Assembly: GCA_021234155.1 (NCBI GenBank)
Contig: JAJEKV010000071.1
Coordinates: 1,497,138-1,561,137 of the forward strand
Direction: 5' to 3'
Length of the DNA stretch: 64,000 nucleotides
Source of the DNA: Isoetes taiwanensis
Taxonomy: Eukaryota > Streptophyta > Lycopodiopsida > Isoetales > Isoetaceae
Below the pieces are notes generated by a model. The model was not told the origin of the DNA. It saw only the letters and a list, made by a program, of their open reading frames with translations, and made no database searches. Made by a program: the position numbers and the translations under genes. This document shows positions 12,473-22,455 of this stretch, piece by piece (the stretch's first letter is position 1; each line of letters opens with the position of its first letter).

Positions 12473-12683
12473 TAGAACGGATGCCAAAATCCCTGTCGAA
12501 ATTTGTCCTCCCGTTTTGCTGCACCAACTCGAACAAGGCCCATCTCTTCATGTCAAAACCACCAAAGAAGAGCTTCTCAAGAGGTACCGATCTATGTCTT
12601 TGATTCGGCGCCTAGAACTGACAGCAGACATGCTTTTCAAATCGCAAAAGATAAGAGGATTTTGCCATCTATATGATGGCCAA
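12473..12683 (+). pseudogene. captured exon of pyruvate dehydrogenase E1-alpha
   Basis: Within an ORF starting at 12,384, the translation contains SLHVKTTKEELLKRYRSM, then IRRLELTADMLF, then KIRGFCHLYDGQ. This is the characteristic N-terminal segment of the mitochondrial pyruvate dehydrogenase E1-alpha subunit, which decarboxylates pyruvate with thiamine diphosphate. Family similarity stops exactly at LYDGQ, where the expected EAV-GMEAA block does not follow, so only one exon-sized piece is present. The upstream residues to 12,384 are not clearly homologous. A possible splice donor (GGTAAGTCC) lies downstream near 12,732. As part of element 1 it looks captured and is not a functional gene. 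Whether it is transcribed as a chimera cannot be judged. Confidence 0.75.
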
Positions 12684-13024
12684 TTGTGGGTTCCCATCCC
12701 ATGCTCCCTCCTGCTGCTGCGAAACTCCGATGGTAAGTCCCAGAGATAATTATCCTGTTTGAGTATATTGCTTTGTTCGAAATACATTCCAGCTTTAGAC
12801 GACCTGTATCTCTGGAAAATCGTGTCATAGCTTTTCTTCAGAAGAACTCGATTCTTTTGTTGAATTTCTTTCTTCAATTTGTTGCAGTTATGATTTTTCA
12901 TCTTGATTTTTTTGGCTATAAGGTTGCGTGAACAAGGCTTGAGCTCAGGCCCATGTGCATCTGAGACCTTCTCATATCGATTGAGGTTTCAATATATCTA
13001 ATCCCATAATATAGTGTATTGGCA

Positions 13025-13065
13025 GTGTTGTTCATAGTGATAGAGAGACCTGGGTTCAAATTGCG
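13025..13065 (+). repeat. tRNA B-box-like sequence
   Basis: The string CTGGGTTCAAATTGCGG contains a close match to the RNA polymerase III B-box (GGTTCAAATTGC against GGTTCRANTCC). No clear A-box or cloverleaf could be assembled upstream, so this is at best a fragment of a tRNA-derived SINE inside element 1. Confidence 0.25.
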
Positions 13066-14739
13066 GTTGGCGACTTGGGCTTTAATTGCCATTGGAGCAT
13101 GATGGATGTAGCTTTTCTGCCAGGACCAAAGGATCCTCCAAGTTTTCGCAGGAGCTTCTCACATTTTTCTCACATTCCTTTGTTGCAGTAGTCTCAGAAC
13201 CGTGATTCCGTTCCTCCCTGAAGACTTGGCCATATCCAGCCCAAGGTTCTGATCAATCGGTATTCTAATTTTCAAGTTCTTGATCAATTGAGGTGTGATC
13301 CTAGCTCTCAGTTTGGATTTCTGCACCCGTTAAGGCACTTGGGAGTTGCTTAGTTTTCACCACTCTCACAAGGCTATACTCTCACAAGACTTTTTTTCTG
13401 GTTTTTGTTTGCATGCTTCCCTTTATGTATGTACTTGGATAACCCCTGTTTTTGTTCTTTGAAGTCCGCCCTTTTTAATCTTTTCTTCAATTTTTTGTTA
13501 ATATGTGCCAAAACTATGTGATCCTTCTTTTTAGTTTGCATCCTTCTTTTTAGTTTTGCCTCTTCTTCGCTCTTTTCTTTCCGGTTTATTCTTGCGGCAT
13601 TCCTTGGGTTTCAAGCTTTCCCATTAGGGAGCAAATTTTATGATCCGGTCTTCAGCTAGTTTGTCTTTCCCCATGTACATTGTCTACAGAGCATACGTGG
13701 ATTTTGAAGTGCATATTAAGTATGATTTGTCAACTCCGGCATAACCTCTCTCTGATTACCCCAAAGCATAATAAGTCCGCCATCGGGATGTCTTTGCCTT
13801 GTATTTCATTTGAGGAAGTGTCGTGTTCCTAATTTGATTATGTAAGTAGATTGCATGCAATATTATCTCATTTTCTGGATCTGATGCTTATTAGTACACG
13901 GAGTTTTCTGTCATCGAAAGAGCGTTATTGGCGATATTTTGTGCTTTGGGACAGACGCTCAGTGCAAGCGCATGCAAAAGTCGGCTCTGAGTTCCAGCAT
14001 CTACAACAGCACCAGGACTAACTGGACGATTTCTTTCTCTCCCTATATCGCGTTTTGTAAAAAGCTGAATGTTTAAGACTTATTTCATATTAGTGGGGTT
14101 GGCTTGTTGCAGGGATTTGGCTTCACAGATACAGGTTCGTGTCCTTCCATGTTCTTCTTTTGCCGTTGTAATGCCGGGGGTATGGAAGCCATGTTTTCCA
14201 CTTTGTTTCTAACATCGTCTGGTCGGGCTCTTCATATATTTGTTGGTTGGATTCAACACTGAACACTTTTTTATTTATTGTGGTAGCAATTCATTATGGT
14301 AGCAGTTAGCTAACACTTTACATGCGTTTGATGTCAGCCGTTGACTTGTTATTTTTACCTTTTTTTGCTTACTAGTTCATTCTTGGACTTGTGTGATTAT
14401 GATGCATTCATATGGAAGTCATGTTTTTCACAATGTTGCTAACATCTTCTAGTTGGGCTCTTTAGGTCATTTTGTTGGTTGGATTCTGCATTTGACGCTT
14501 ATTTCTTATTTGTGGATGTGGTTATCTAGCAAGGTATGGATTTGATACGTGTCGTTTTGCTTTGGGCCATTTGCTGGTATTAAGCATGGTAAGTAGCATG
14601 GTCCCATCAAATTTCATAAGTATTTTGCAATGGTATTTAGGATTGGTTTGGCCCGTCATCTTTGAGGGCATTATCCCTTGTATGCAGATCTTTTTCATTG
14701 TCTCGATAACCATTTAGTTTGTATCGTCACCATGGTTTA

Positions 14740-17650
14740 GAAATGTGATCCCGTGGGTCTTATTTTCGCATTTTCTTGACGTGTTCTTTTTTCACCTTGC
14801 TCACTTACACTTCTGCTTTCTCCTGGCTCACCTGAGTGTCTATCGTCTCACAGTCTCACGTATTCTTTTTATCATCGTACCCCTTTTTACTTCGTTTGCT
14901 CCTTTAAAAGTTTTTCTCTCTCTCCTCCTTTTTTGCATCTATCTTGTTTGCATCGTTTGCTTTTATCTCTACCATAGGTGTCTCGTGGCATCCAACCTTT
15001 TTTACATCAGTGGCCCTTTAGCCAAATTGTATATGTGTTATGTTCTTTTGTTGGGTATGATGGATACTTTACCTGCTCCTTTAGCTTACATTTTCGTATT
15101 TGTTCCATTTGTCTTGTTTTCCCTTGGTTGTTCTATCTACCTCCACTTGTTGGATTTGTTCCATTAGTTCCCTTATCTTATTCGTCTGTCTGGTGCATTG
15201 GCATGTTTTTGTATCTTCAGTTCAGTTATCGCGTTTGTTCTTTTTGCCCTTTTGGCCTACAGATTTTGTGTTTCTTCCATTTGTCTTGTTTCTTCCATTT
15301 TTTCCATGTGCCCCTATTTGTTTCATTTGTACCTTTCGCTCCCATGTCCTAGTTGTCTACTTGCTCCATTGGCCTATTATTTTTGTATGTGTTCATTTTG
15401 TTTTGATTACTCCATTGTTTTGCACTTCGTTGTTCCTTTCCTATGCTTTGCTCCCGTTGTCTTGTTTAGGATATTCTTGTCCCCAATGTCAGCTTGGTTC
15501 TTTTTGTTGAGGGAGGTCTTGTCTCATTGGCAACTGTGTTTCACATCGTTCCCCATATCTACATATGATTGATTGAGTTTGTTTCTCTTGATGGGCGTTT
15601 GTACGTTCATTATGGTATGTTGTTACATTTGTTCATGGTACGCATATTGCTTTATCGATATGTTGTTCAACACCCACGTGCACTTTGCTGATCTAGTCCA
15701 TTTTTTCTCTATCCCATTTCTTCTGATGTTCCAGTGGGGCATACCCTTGTTTTCTTTATTTTATGTTGACCGGTTGTCACTTTGTCCATTTTCTAATTCA
15801 ACCTATGCCATGTTCATTTTTCCATTTCATCCCATTGGCTTTTGTGCACCTTCCTCCTCCTATTATTTGGTGGGTGATATTGGCATTACATATTTTCTCT
15901 TCGTCAATTCTTTTGTAGTTTCGTTCATTTAGGTCCTTTTGGCCTTCAACATTCAACACAGTTAGTTTAATGCATATTTTGGTCATATGCATCAGGTAGA
16001 TAATCCTTGTACTACATGGCTTTTTGTTGTACTTTAGGCTTTGTACATGGGCGTATTTGGTTTTAGCTAATGCATTCTGCTTCTCTAATCCTTTTTAGCA
16101 TTATAACTCATTTGTTTCATTTGATCTTTGATCCATGCATAGGATATCATGTATATTGTTCGTGGTTTTGATTCCAATCATCATACCTTTGTATGGACAT
16201 CTGATGTTACCTCTAGCATTTCGCCAGTAGCTTTCTCGTCTCGGTGCCAGTTGTGCAACTATTCCAATTGGCCATATGGGTTCTAGTTTTGTCCTTTTGC
16301 TTGGAAAGTTCTTGTTCATGACATTGTTTCATTAACCCATTGTCCCTATGGCATTTTTTCCTTATACTTTCATAAGTTCTTTTGATCCTTTTGCATGCCA
16401 CATTTAGTCCTTTGCTTCAGTTTAACTTTTGTTTCGCATAGATATTGATCCCTTTGTGCCATTTACTCGTGGTTGATACCTCTAGCTCCTTTTTATGTCG
16501 TTGTTTCGCATAACTTTCCTATGCTTCTAACTGCGAGTTGTGCACATTTGCCAAGTGCGCAAACATTTTTTATGCTTAGTCCGGTTTATCACAGTTGTCC
16601 TTTTTGCTCTAGGTTCTGTTTCTTTTCTTGATATCATCATTCCAGTTATTCTGTATTCCCTGGACATGTTTTTGCTATTCTAATCCATCCATTTGCCATT
16701 GCTTCATTATCTAAATGTGCTTTTTTCCCTCCTTTGCTCATCTTTTTGCCATATTTTCCTTTTTTCCAAGTACTTGGTGCCTTTATCTCCATTTGTTCCA
16801 GTCTATCAGCCGATTTGTTTGTTTCTAGGTTTTTATATTGGGTCACTTGGGTCACTTGGATGTTTGTTTCGATGTCTTTCGCATTGATCCTTTGTTGTCT
16901 CTATTTGTGAATTCACTCCACTTATTCCATGTATCCCATCAGCTTCATTTGTGCATTCTATTTTGTTGCAGTGACCTTTGTAGACTCGTTCCCCCCTTTC
17001 TTTGTTCCTTTAGATTCTACATGCTTCATTATGGGTTTGGTGCGCTCCATTTGCTATACACTCCTCATTATCTTGTGTTTGCATTGTTTCCTTAATTCCT
17101 TTTCTTTAGCTTATTGTTCCGTTTAACTCTAGTGACATTATTACTATATTAGTCACATTGGTTCCTTCTTTGATTTCTTTGTCGTCTTGCTCCTTTTCTA
17201 TTGCTGGTTAGGATAGTTTGCTTTTATAGTTTCTTTGTTAGTGTAGTGTTTATTGGACATTAGTCATTTGAGATCGTTACTTTGACGATGACATCATGTT
17301 CGTGGCTCTATCTGCTGTTGTCCCATAAGTTCCTTCCCTCATCTCTTGCGGCACTATTCCATTGTCTTCTTCATTCTTTTTTTCCATCCCTCATAGCATT
17401 TCCTCCATCGTCTTCTCCTTCATTTTTATTCATTCCATTGTTTTCATTCCGACATTACTTGCTCTTATCTGCTTTTTCATTGTTCCTTTTGTCTATGTCT
17501 TCTCTTTATCCCCTTTTTTCCTCCATTTTTCTTCGTTTTACTCTGATTGCCGTCAGCCTTATCTATGCATTCTTTTTCAGTGACCTTGTAGACTCATTTC
17601 TCCCTTTCTTTATACTATATTTCTCTTTAGCTTCTCTTCCTTTCAGTTTC
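14740..17650. repeat. long T/C-rich, A-poor tract with degenerate short repeats
   Basis: Nearly 3 kb in which the plus strand is dominated by T with C and G and strikingly few A. Short phrases such as CATTTGTC, TTGTTCC, CCATTTT and CCCATTG recur irregularly. The plus-strand ORFs here encode only Phe/Leu/Cys/Ser-rich strings, as expected from the composition, so I call no gene. The tract lies wholly inside element 1 and ends shortly before its right terminus. It resembles a heavily decayed tandem array of a short pyrimidine-rich unit. Confidence 0.6.
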
Positions 17651-17726
17651 CATGCCGAGTAGTTTTTTAGTTTGTTCCTCTTCTATCGGCCAGTATATGC
17701 CTATCATAGGACCCATCCTAGGAATG

Positions 17727-18690
17727 CCACGGTTCTATTGCGACAGCAATAGAACTGACATTCCTTGGATGGGGACGTCCCTTTGTCACTCATTCTATTT
17801 ATTCAGCCTCTCTTCATTGTTCTATCATCGGCGTTCTCTTGAGCTAGATTTCTCCTTCTTCTCTATCCTATCAGTTTCCCTCGCCCTCCCTCCCTTGATG
17901 GTTTTTTCATTTGATCGTGTTCGTTATTTCCTTTTCTATGTCCTTTAAGTTTGCATTCTTTATTTCCTCAACGTGGCTTTGTAGCCTCTGAGGCATACTT
18001 ATTGGTTTACTCTTTCTTGGTATGGCACTAGTATTTTATTTATTCATTCATGTTTTCTCTCGGTGTGGCATTGTAGCCTCTGAGTCAATATTTATTATTC
18101 ATGTTTTCTCTCGGCGTGGCGCTGTTGCCTTCGAGATCATATTTATTATTTTTTCTCGGCGTGGCGCTGTAGCCTCCGAGGCAGCACTAATCGGTTGTTT
18201 TTTCCTGCGATGGTCATTCCGCGGACGGTTCCCGATTGGTCGGCTGTTGTTTCTTTCTCGGCGTGGCCCTGGAGCCTCCGAGTCTTCTTGTCTATGGCAT
18301 CTAACTCATTGACGGGTTATTTTTCTTTCAGCCTTGATTCTGCAGGATTTTTTAAGGTCTTGTGGTTGCCATAGTGCGTGGGGTCGTGCTTCAACCATTT
18401 GCTTGGGTTTCCTCAAAAACCTAAGAAGGCGTGGAAAGTCTTCCCGATGAGGAGCAGTCACCGAGTCTTCTCACCTTTGCATCGACCAAGTGGCGGATAA
18501 AACCATCTTTTATGTTGTATTCTTCAGTTTCATCATGCTCTCGATGATTGTCTAGTTTCAGAGCATTTAAAGTTCATATTTTCAAATTTATCTATCCCTA
18601 GTGAGGGATCCATTTGTACTCAATGTTTTACAGAGCTCAATGAGAACACCACTTGCGGCCAGTATATGCCTATCATAGGACCCATCCTAG
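17727..18690. mobile_element. unclassified element 2, shorter relative of element 1
   Basis: Starts with the same CCACGG and hairpin (second arm GCAATAGAACT, one base changed), and is identical to element 1 over its first 152 bp except for about two substitutions. It ends with the same 35 bp (from CGGCC through CCATCCTAG, 18,656-18,690). The roughly 780 bp between are unrelated to element 1. It abuts element 1 with only GAATG between, and GAATG follows it at 18,691-18,695, where the CACTA transposase resumes. Shared ends with different interiors are typical of element families that swap or capture internal DNA, Helitrons for example. Confidence 0.7.
17967..18285 (+). repeat. five degenerate CTCGG...CCGAG hairpin repeats
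   Basis: A unit close to TTCTCGGCGTGGCGCTGTAG followed by CCTCCGAG occurs about five times (near 17,968, 18,055, 18,108, 18,154 and 18,256), spaced by AT-rich TATTTATT-like linkers. Each unit is bounded by the inverted pair CTCGG / CCGAG with an inner GGC / GCC pair, so each copy can form a small hairpin. Mutations in later copies keep the bounding arms. The array is inside element 2. Confidence 0.65.
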
Positions 18691-19603
18691 GAATGGTTAC
18701 TACAGGCTATGACCGATGCATATTACAAGGGGGAGTCTATTACAGCTACGGAATGGGCATATGCACGAGGTGTCATGAGAAAGGTACTTGCAGCAAATTA
18801 TGTTGATATTGAAATCAAGTATTTTCTTTTATTGTTATTGTATTTATTGACATTAGTGGTGCTTTTGACAGTATACATTTTACTCCTCGATATAATGGCA
18901 TGGGACCCACTATCGTGTGAGTGCTCTTGACATACACAGGAAGACTTGTGACTGCGGAGTCATGGCATCATTCACGATGGAGTTTCAAACAAGTGTTGCC
19001 AAACATAATCGTCAGGATGCCACCTGTGATTGGGTTGGGTTTGGTGGCAATTTCAAGTCCTTCATATTCGATATCGATTGGTTTGACCTTCAATTAAGGG
19101 AGGCCAGGCTTACAGTAAAGTATTATAGAAGAAGTAGCTTTTTCGCTGTCAACTCTAGCAAACCATACCCTAGTAGTGAGACGCTTGTCCTTCCAGACAA
19201 CTGTGAAAAGGTACACTTATGCACACATATCCAACTTCAAAATTTAGACCATCAATATCAATCTCACGTCCAGCTTCTTTGACCAAATTTTCTTTACCGA
19301 TCGACAAGATCCAACATGCTGGTTTATCATACAAACTACACCGAGGGGACGCCCAATATTCCAAGGTGTTGTGCTAGAGGAGTCAATAACATCTGAAGAG
19401 CCCTCTGGAAGATCAGGGCATTTAAACTTACCCGAAAATGAGCATCAAGAGGATGGACCACTAGCTTTCATGCAACATCTTACACCAGAGCAATTCCACA
19501 AAATACAGATGTACTTCATGCATTTTGATACAAATGTTGGCAATGATAACAATGACGACTCCTAGTTAGCAACTAGAGGAGACTATCATTGAATTCTATA
19601 TAC
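18691..19603 (+). pseudogene. tnp2: CACTA Tnp2 transposase, copy 2, 3' part
   Basis: Continuation of copy 2 after the nested insertions. It encodes MTDAYYKGESITATEWAYA (18,709-18,765) and then the C-terminal DUF4216-like domain with CDCGVMASFTM, NFKSFIFDIDWFDLQLREAR and SSETLVLPDNCEK (18,917-19,210). It proceeds directly into VHLCTHIQLQNLDHQYQ without the 260-bp segment present in copy 1. Frameshifts between blocks and a gap at about 18,780-18,910 (probably an intron) are shared with copy 1. Homology to copy 1 ends at GAATTCTATAT. Confidence 0.85.
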
Positions 19604-19845
19604 CGTGTTCTTTCATTGATTACATTTATCCCGCCTAAACGTAGTTAACCTAAGCTTTCTTCTAACTCGAATTTTTCCCGACCGCCTGAGTTTCCATAGC
19701 ACCTGTGATTTCGAGAACTCGAATCAGCTTCTCAAAAATGGCTACAGAATTCTGGTACTCATATCATTCCTATAGCTTGAACATTAATTTCCAATAGTAG
19801 GTGTCTGAATAGGCAATTGTCTGCAGTGTCGAAGCTGAATGTTTC

Positions 19846-20370
19846 ATGTTAACTACAAGTCAAAAAAGGAAAGTAGGATTATGCAAGATCGACTCCATCG
19901 ATCCGACTGCAAACTATCATGGAATTCCGCTCGGGGATAAGTATGTCCGAGTTACAGTGATTAACTGCTGCGCTATGGATGAAGCTTTACCTCGCAGACA
20001 CCCCGGTGGGGATACGGTTGGAGGAAGTGTTGAAACATTTGTTGCATGGCCAAGAAACCGCTTAAAAAAGGTATGTAACATGTGTTACATTGTAGAAATA
20101 TAGAAGTAGACAAAATTTGTTGTATTAATTGGAAAAAGTTTACAATTATATATAATCTGGATAAACCAGACATACAAAATCCCAGACTGTTTAAAACACA
20201 GTCTACTGTTTCAAGCCCAGTCTACTGAGTAGCTTGGCTATCGATACTCCCATTTCCATTCCAGGGCATAGTGAATTCTTCAGGTAAAACCCCAGCAAAA
20301 ATCCCAAGCTCCAGCTCCACCTCCCCCGCCTGCTCCACCTCCACCTCCTGGTCATAACTAGATGCTATGA
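19846..20370 (+). pseudogene. CACTA-associated DUF8039-like exon and Pro-rich segment
   Basis: The 75 codons at 19,846-20,070 contain ANYHGIPLGDKYVRV, a D-ALPRR motif and VETFVAWP. This matches my memory of the DUF8039-type domain found beside Tnp2 in plant CACTA elements; its function is not established. A good splice donor (AAG/GTATGTAAC) follows at 20,071 and a plausible acceptor (CCATTCCAG) precedes 20,265. The second segment has CCACCTCCC-type codons giving a proline run in one frame. That frame is out of phase with exon 1; the in-phase frame is Ser/Thr-rich and stops near 20,370. It is present next to copy 2 only. Confidence 0.55.
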
Positions 20371-20380
20371 AACTATTCCG

Positions 20381-21238
20381 TTGGCAGGTGAGAATGGGTT
20401 ACCACAAGCTATTGGGGAGGTAACTAGGAAGGCGTTTTCTCTGGCACGCGAAAAGGGCTTGAGATTATATGCCAAATGCAATGAGTCTCAGGGGAAGTCT
20501 CAAATGCAATGGAAGGAACCAAAAAATTACAAGACATGGATAGAAATTGATTGCAACACTTTCATTCAATGGAATGAATGGCTGGTGCATCATAGTTATG
20601 TAAGACTAGGGAATCGAGTGTGGAAACAAAACAAGGGCATACCCATGGGATACTCTTGGTGTAATTTCATAGCTAAATTGACACGTCAAAACAGAAAAGA
20701 TCTTCTCACTCTATTTTGTGACGCACAAAGATACATTGATGATCTTTGTGTCCTGAATAATAGTTATATTCTCAAGTTCTTGAAACCCAATAGCAAAGTT
20801 TGTAAGGATGATGTATGGAACATATACCCATTGGATTTACTAGAAATAAAGCCAGAAATGGATGATTTCATGTTTTCCAATGACGAGTTCCATTGTGCAA
20901 GTGCACATTTCCTAAGCCTACAAATCAATGTAACAGAGCCTACGCAAGGGGTTTTTCGTTTATCTAAATTTGATAAAAGAAGAAACTTGCCATTTCAGTA
21001 TGCACAGTTTATATAGTTAGCATCCAATAGGCCTATAAACCTTGCATATAAAATAATTATTTCCCAAATACTATGTCCTCTATATCATTGCAATAATGTA
21101 GAAGATTGCATAAAAGAAATATGGATTACCATCAATAGGTTTCATCAAAATGGTTTTGCAATTTGGAGATTAATCAGCGTCATAAGAAGGGCATTAGAGA
21201 AAAAAGATTTACCAGGCACATTATGTGATGTTAGCTAG
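20381..21238 (+). pseudogene. Penelope-like reverse transcriptase with in-frame stop
   Basis: A 211-codon ORF (20,381-21,016) continues in the same frame past a TAG (21,014-21,016) to a second TAG at 21,236-21,238. Visible motifs: WKQNKGIPMGYSWCNF (reverse transcriptase motif B-like), QRYIDDLCVLNN (catalytic Y-x-DD box, both Asp intact), a conserved downstream YPLDLLEIKPE block, and RLSKFDKRRNLPF. After the stop, NRPINLAYKIIISQILCPLY matches the post-catalytic part of the same family. This arrangement fits Penelope-like elements or a related RYIDD lineage more than LTR or LINE enzymes. No GIY-YIG endonuclease domain is seen downstream. Codon use and the single stop suggest limited decay. The upstream start is uncertain; an acceptor-like AG precedes 20,390. 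Confidence 0.6.
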
Positions 21239-21762
21239 GTTTTGGATATGATGGGACAAAATAAATTCGTAACTATTTGCAAATGAATTTTTACTTGTGT
21301 TGTGATATCTGCAGTGCAGCATGCACAACTCTCCTTCATGGGAAGGTGTATGCATGCTCCCACCTGCTGGTACATGTCAATATTATGAAGTTTTACTTTT
21401 TGTGTGTATTAGTTAAAACAATGGTTGCAAGTTCTGTGGGATGGTGACACCCCATGACACGCCATATACACACAAAACACTCACAAATATTTGAAAGGTT
21501 CTAATTGACATGTTAAACTATGGGTTCCCAAATATATTAGGACATGGCATAGTCATTAGATTGAATCCCTCTATGACAAAGCCAAAGCCAGGCATTTATT
21601 CAGGGATTTAGCACTTGTCCAATGAGTGCATCGTATGGCGCATGCGGTAGTGGTTCATGTTGAGGCATCTGGGCATAGAGGCTAGCCATTAACCAACGAA
21701 TCTCCTCATTTTTGAATCTCGAGCTGACGGTTGCGAGATTCACTCTCGATCAATGCATGTAC

Positions 21763-22026
21763 TCAGAGCCTCCGTGTGATCTCTAGGACCTCAGAGCCCA
21801 GGCTTAAAATGGCCCTGCACTCCCTGTTCATTATCATCACTTGATCTAAATATTCCAGGGGTTGCAAGACTTGTGCATCTGGGGCTCCAGCCGGACTGGT
21901 GCTCGGATGCGGTTCAACCGGACTGGAGCTTGGAGCCGCAACTGGAGCTAAGCTGTGTGATTGCTGCCCCAAATGTAATTCCAATTCATCTTCGTCACCA
22001 ACCGGGAGATTAATGTAACTTGTCAT
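21763..22026 (-). CDS. unrecognised ORF, possible transposon coiled coil
   Basis: An 87-codon minus-strand ORF: acidic N-terminus, Pro/Ser-rich middle (PSSSPVEPHPSTSPAG), then a helix-prone end. Homologous-looking coding continues in other frames down to about 21,620 (ESESRNRQLEIQ, then MASLYAQMPQHEPLP), so the original frame was probably longer and is now shifted. No catalytic motif. Ser/Pro linkers followed by a Gln/Glu-rich coiled coil are common in plant transposon accessory proteins, but this is only an analogy. Confidence 0.3.
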   Translation of the reverse strand: MTSYINLPVGDEDELELHLGQQSHSLAPVAAPSSSPVEPHPSTSPAGAPDAQVLQPLEYLDQVMIMNRECRAILSLGSEVLEITRRL

Positions 22027-22057
22027 CTATCAATAGGAAGTTAGCAGAGTATCAGTA

Positions 22058-22455
22058 TTCACGCCTGGCGTGTTGTATTTATTTATTAAAAAAACTTAGA
22101 AACTAAGAGACACGTCCGGCGTGTTTAAATTAAAAGTTGAAACTAAGGATAAAATTGTTTACACGCTCCGCGTGTAAACTGGTATATAGGAAAAACTACA
22201 CACGCTCGGCGCGCATTCAGTAGAGAGAGGAAAAAAAACCTGTACAGATAGATAAGTAAATAGATTAAGGCCAGACAATTATTTACACGCTTAGTCTGGC
22301 CTTAATCTATTTACTTATCTATCTGTATAGGTTTTTTTTCCTCTCTCTGCTGAATGCACGCCGAGCATGTATACATATTCAAGACTAAGGTTAGTATGTA
22401 TTCAGAACAAGCTTAGCGTGTATTGGAACACGCTTTGCGTGTTTCAAATATTATC
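22058..22455. repeat. cluster of ACACGC...GCGTGT palindromes
   Basis: At least seven variants of one short palindrome: CACGCCTGGCGTG (about 22,060), ACACGTCCGGCGTGT (22,110), ACACGCTCCGCGTGT (22,164), ACACGCTCGGCGCGC (22,199), CACGCCGAGCATG (22,357) and ACACGCTTTGCGTGT (22,428). Isolated half-sites GCGTGT and ACACGC lie between. Another copy is found at 23,091 (ACACGCCCGGCGTAC). Spacing is irregular, about 40-80 bp, in AT-rich DNA. The arms stay complementary while the centre varies, as expected for a repeated dyad binding site or for subterminal repeats of a transposon. The cluster is not explained by any ORF. Confidence 0.65.
22196..22373. repeat. 80-bp inverted repeat with 17-nt loop
   Basis: Left arm about 22,196-22,276 and right arm 22,294-22,373 are reverse complements with only a handful of mismatches. 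They include a shared run of eight A (T) and the GTCTGGCCTTAATC end at the loop. The loop is AATTATTTACACGCTTA. The structure resembles a foldback MITE or a young hairpin precursor for small RNAs. It lies inside the ACACGC palindrome cluster, and its arms carry two of those motifs. Confidence 0.85.

Larger units (their letters stand above)
11889..17721. mobile_element. unclassified element 1, nested in CACTA copy 2
   Basis: Comparison with uninterrupted copy 1 defines both ends. Left end: GAATG then CCACGG; right end: CCATCCTAG then GAATG. The left end carries a perfect 11-bp stem, GGTTCTATTGC (11,893-11,903) and GCAATAGAACC (11,908-11,918), with a 4-nt loop. There are no terminal inverted repeats, no TG..CA ends and no LTR pair. 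GAATG on both sides can be a 5-bp target duplication or pre-existing target homology. It shares its first 152 bp and last 35 bp, but nothing obvious between, with the element at 17,727-18,690. The interior holds a pyruvate dehydrogenase exon and a long pyrimidine-rich tract; no transposase or replicase ORF is seen. A rolling-circle-like non-autonomous element is one possibility. Confidence 0.7.

Noticed and set aside
11889-17721. Ordinary Helitron with CTAG 3' end
   Set aside because: The hairpin before CTAG is at most 4-5 bp, the 5' end is not TC, and the strong hairpin is at the opposite end. Kept as unclassified, with rolling-circle origin only a possibility.
14745-17948. Series of plus-strand ORFs of 60-140 codons rich in Phe, Leu, Cys and Ser, resembling membrane proteins
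   Set aside because: They overlap in two or three frames and follow from the T/C-rich composition. No conserved motif, start context or splice structure is seen.
11889-18690. LTR retrotransposon with LTR at 17,727-18,690
   Set aside because: The left side shares only 152 bp with the supposed LTR, the 35-bp end is absent from the left side, and there are no TG..CA ends, primer-binding site or polypurine tract.
22058-22455. CRISPR-like array from regularly recurring palindromes
   Set aside because: Spacing is irregular, units are only about 15 bp, and the context is eukaryotic.
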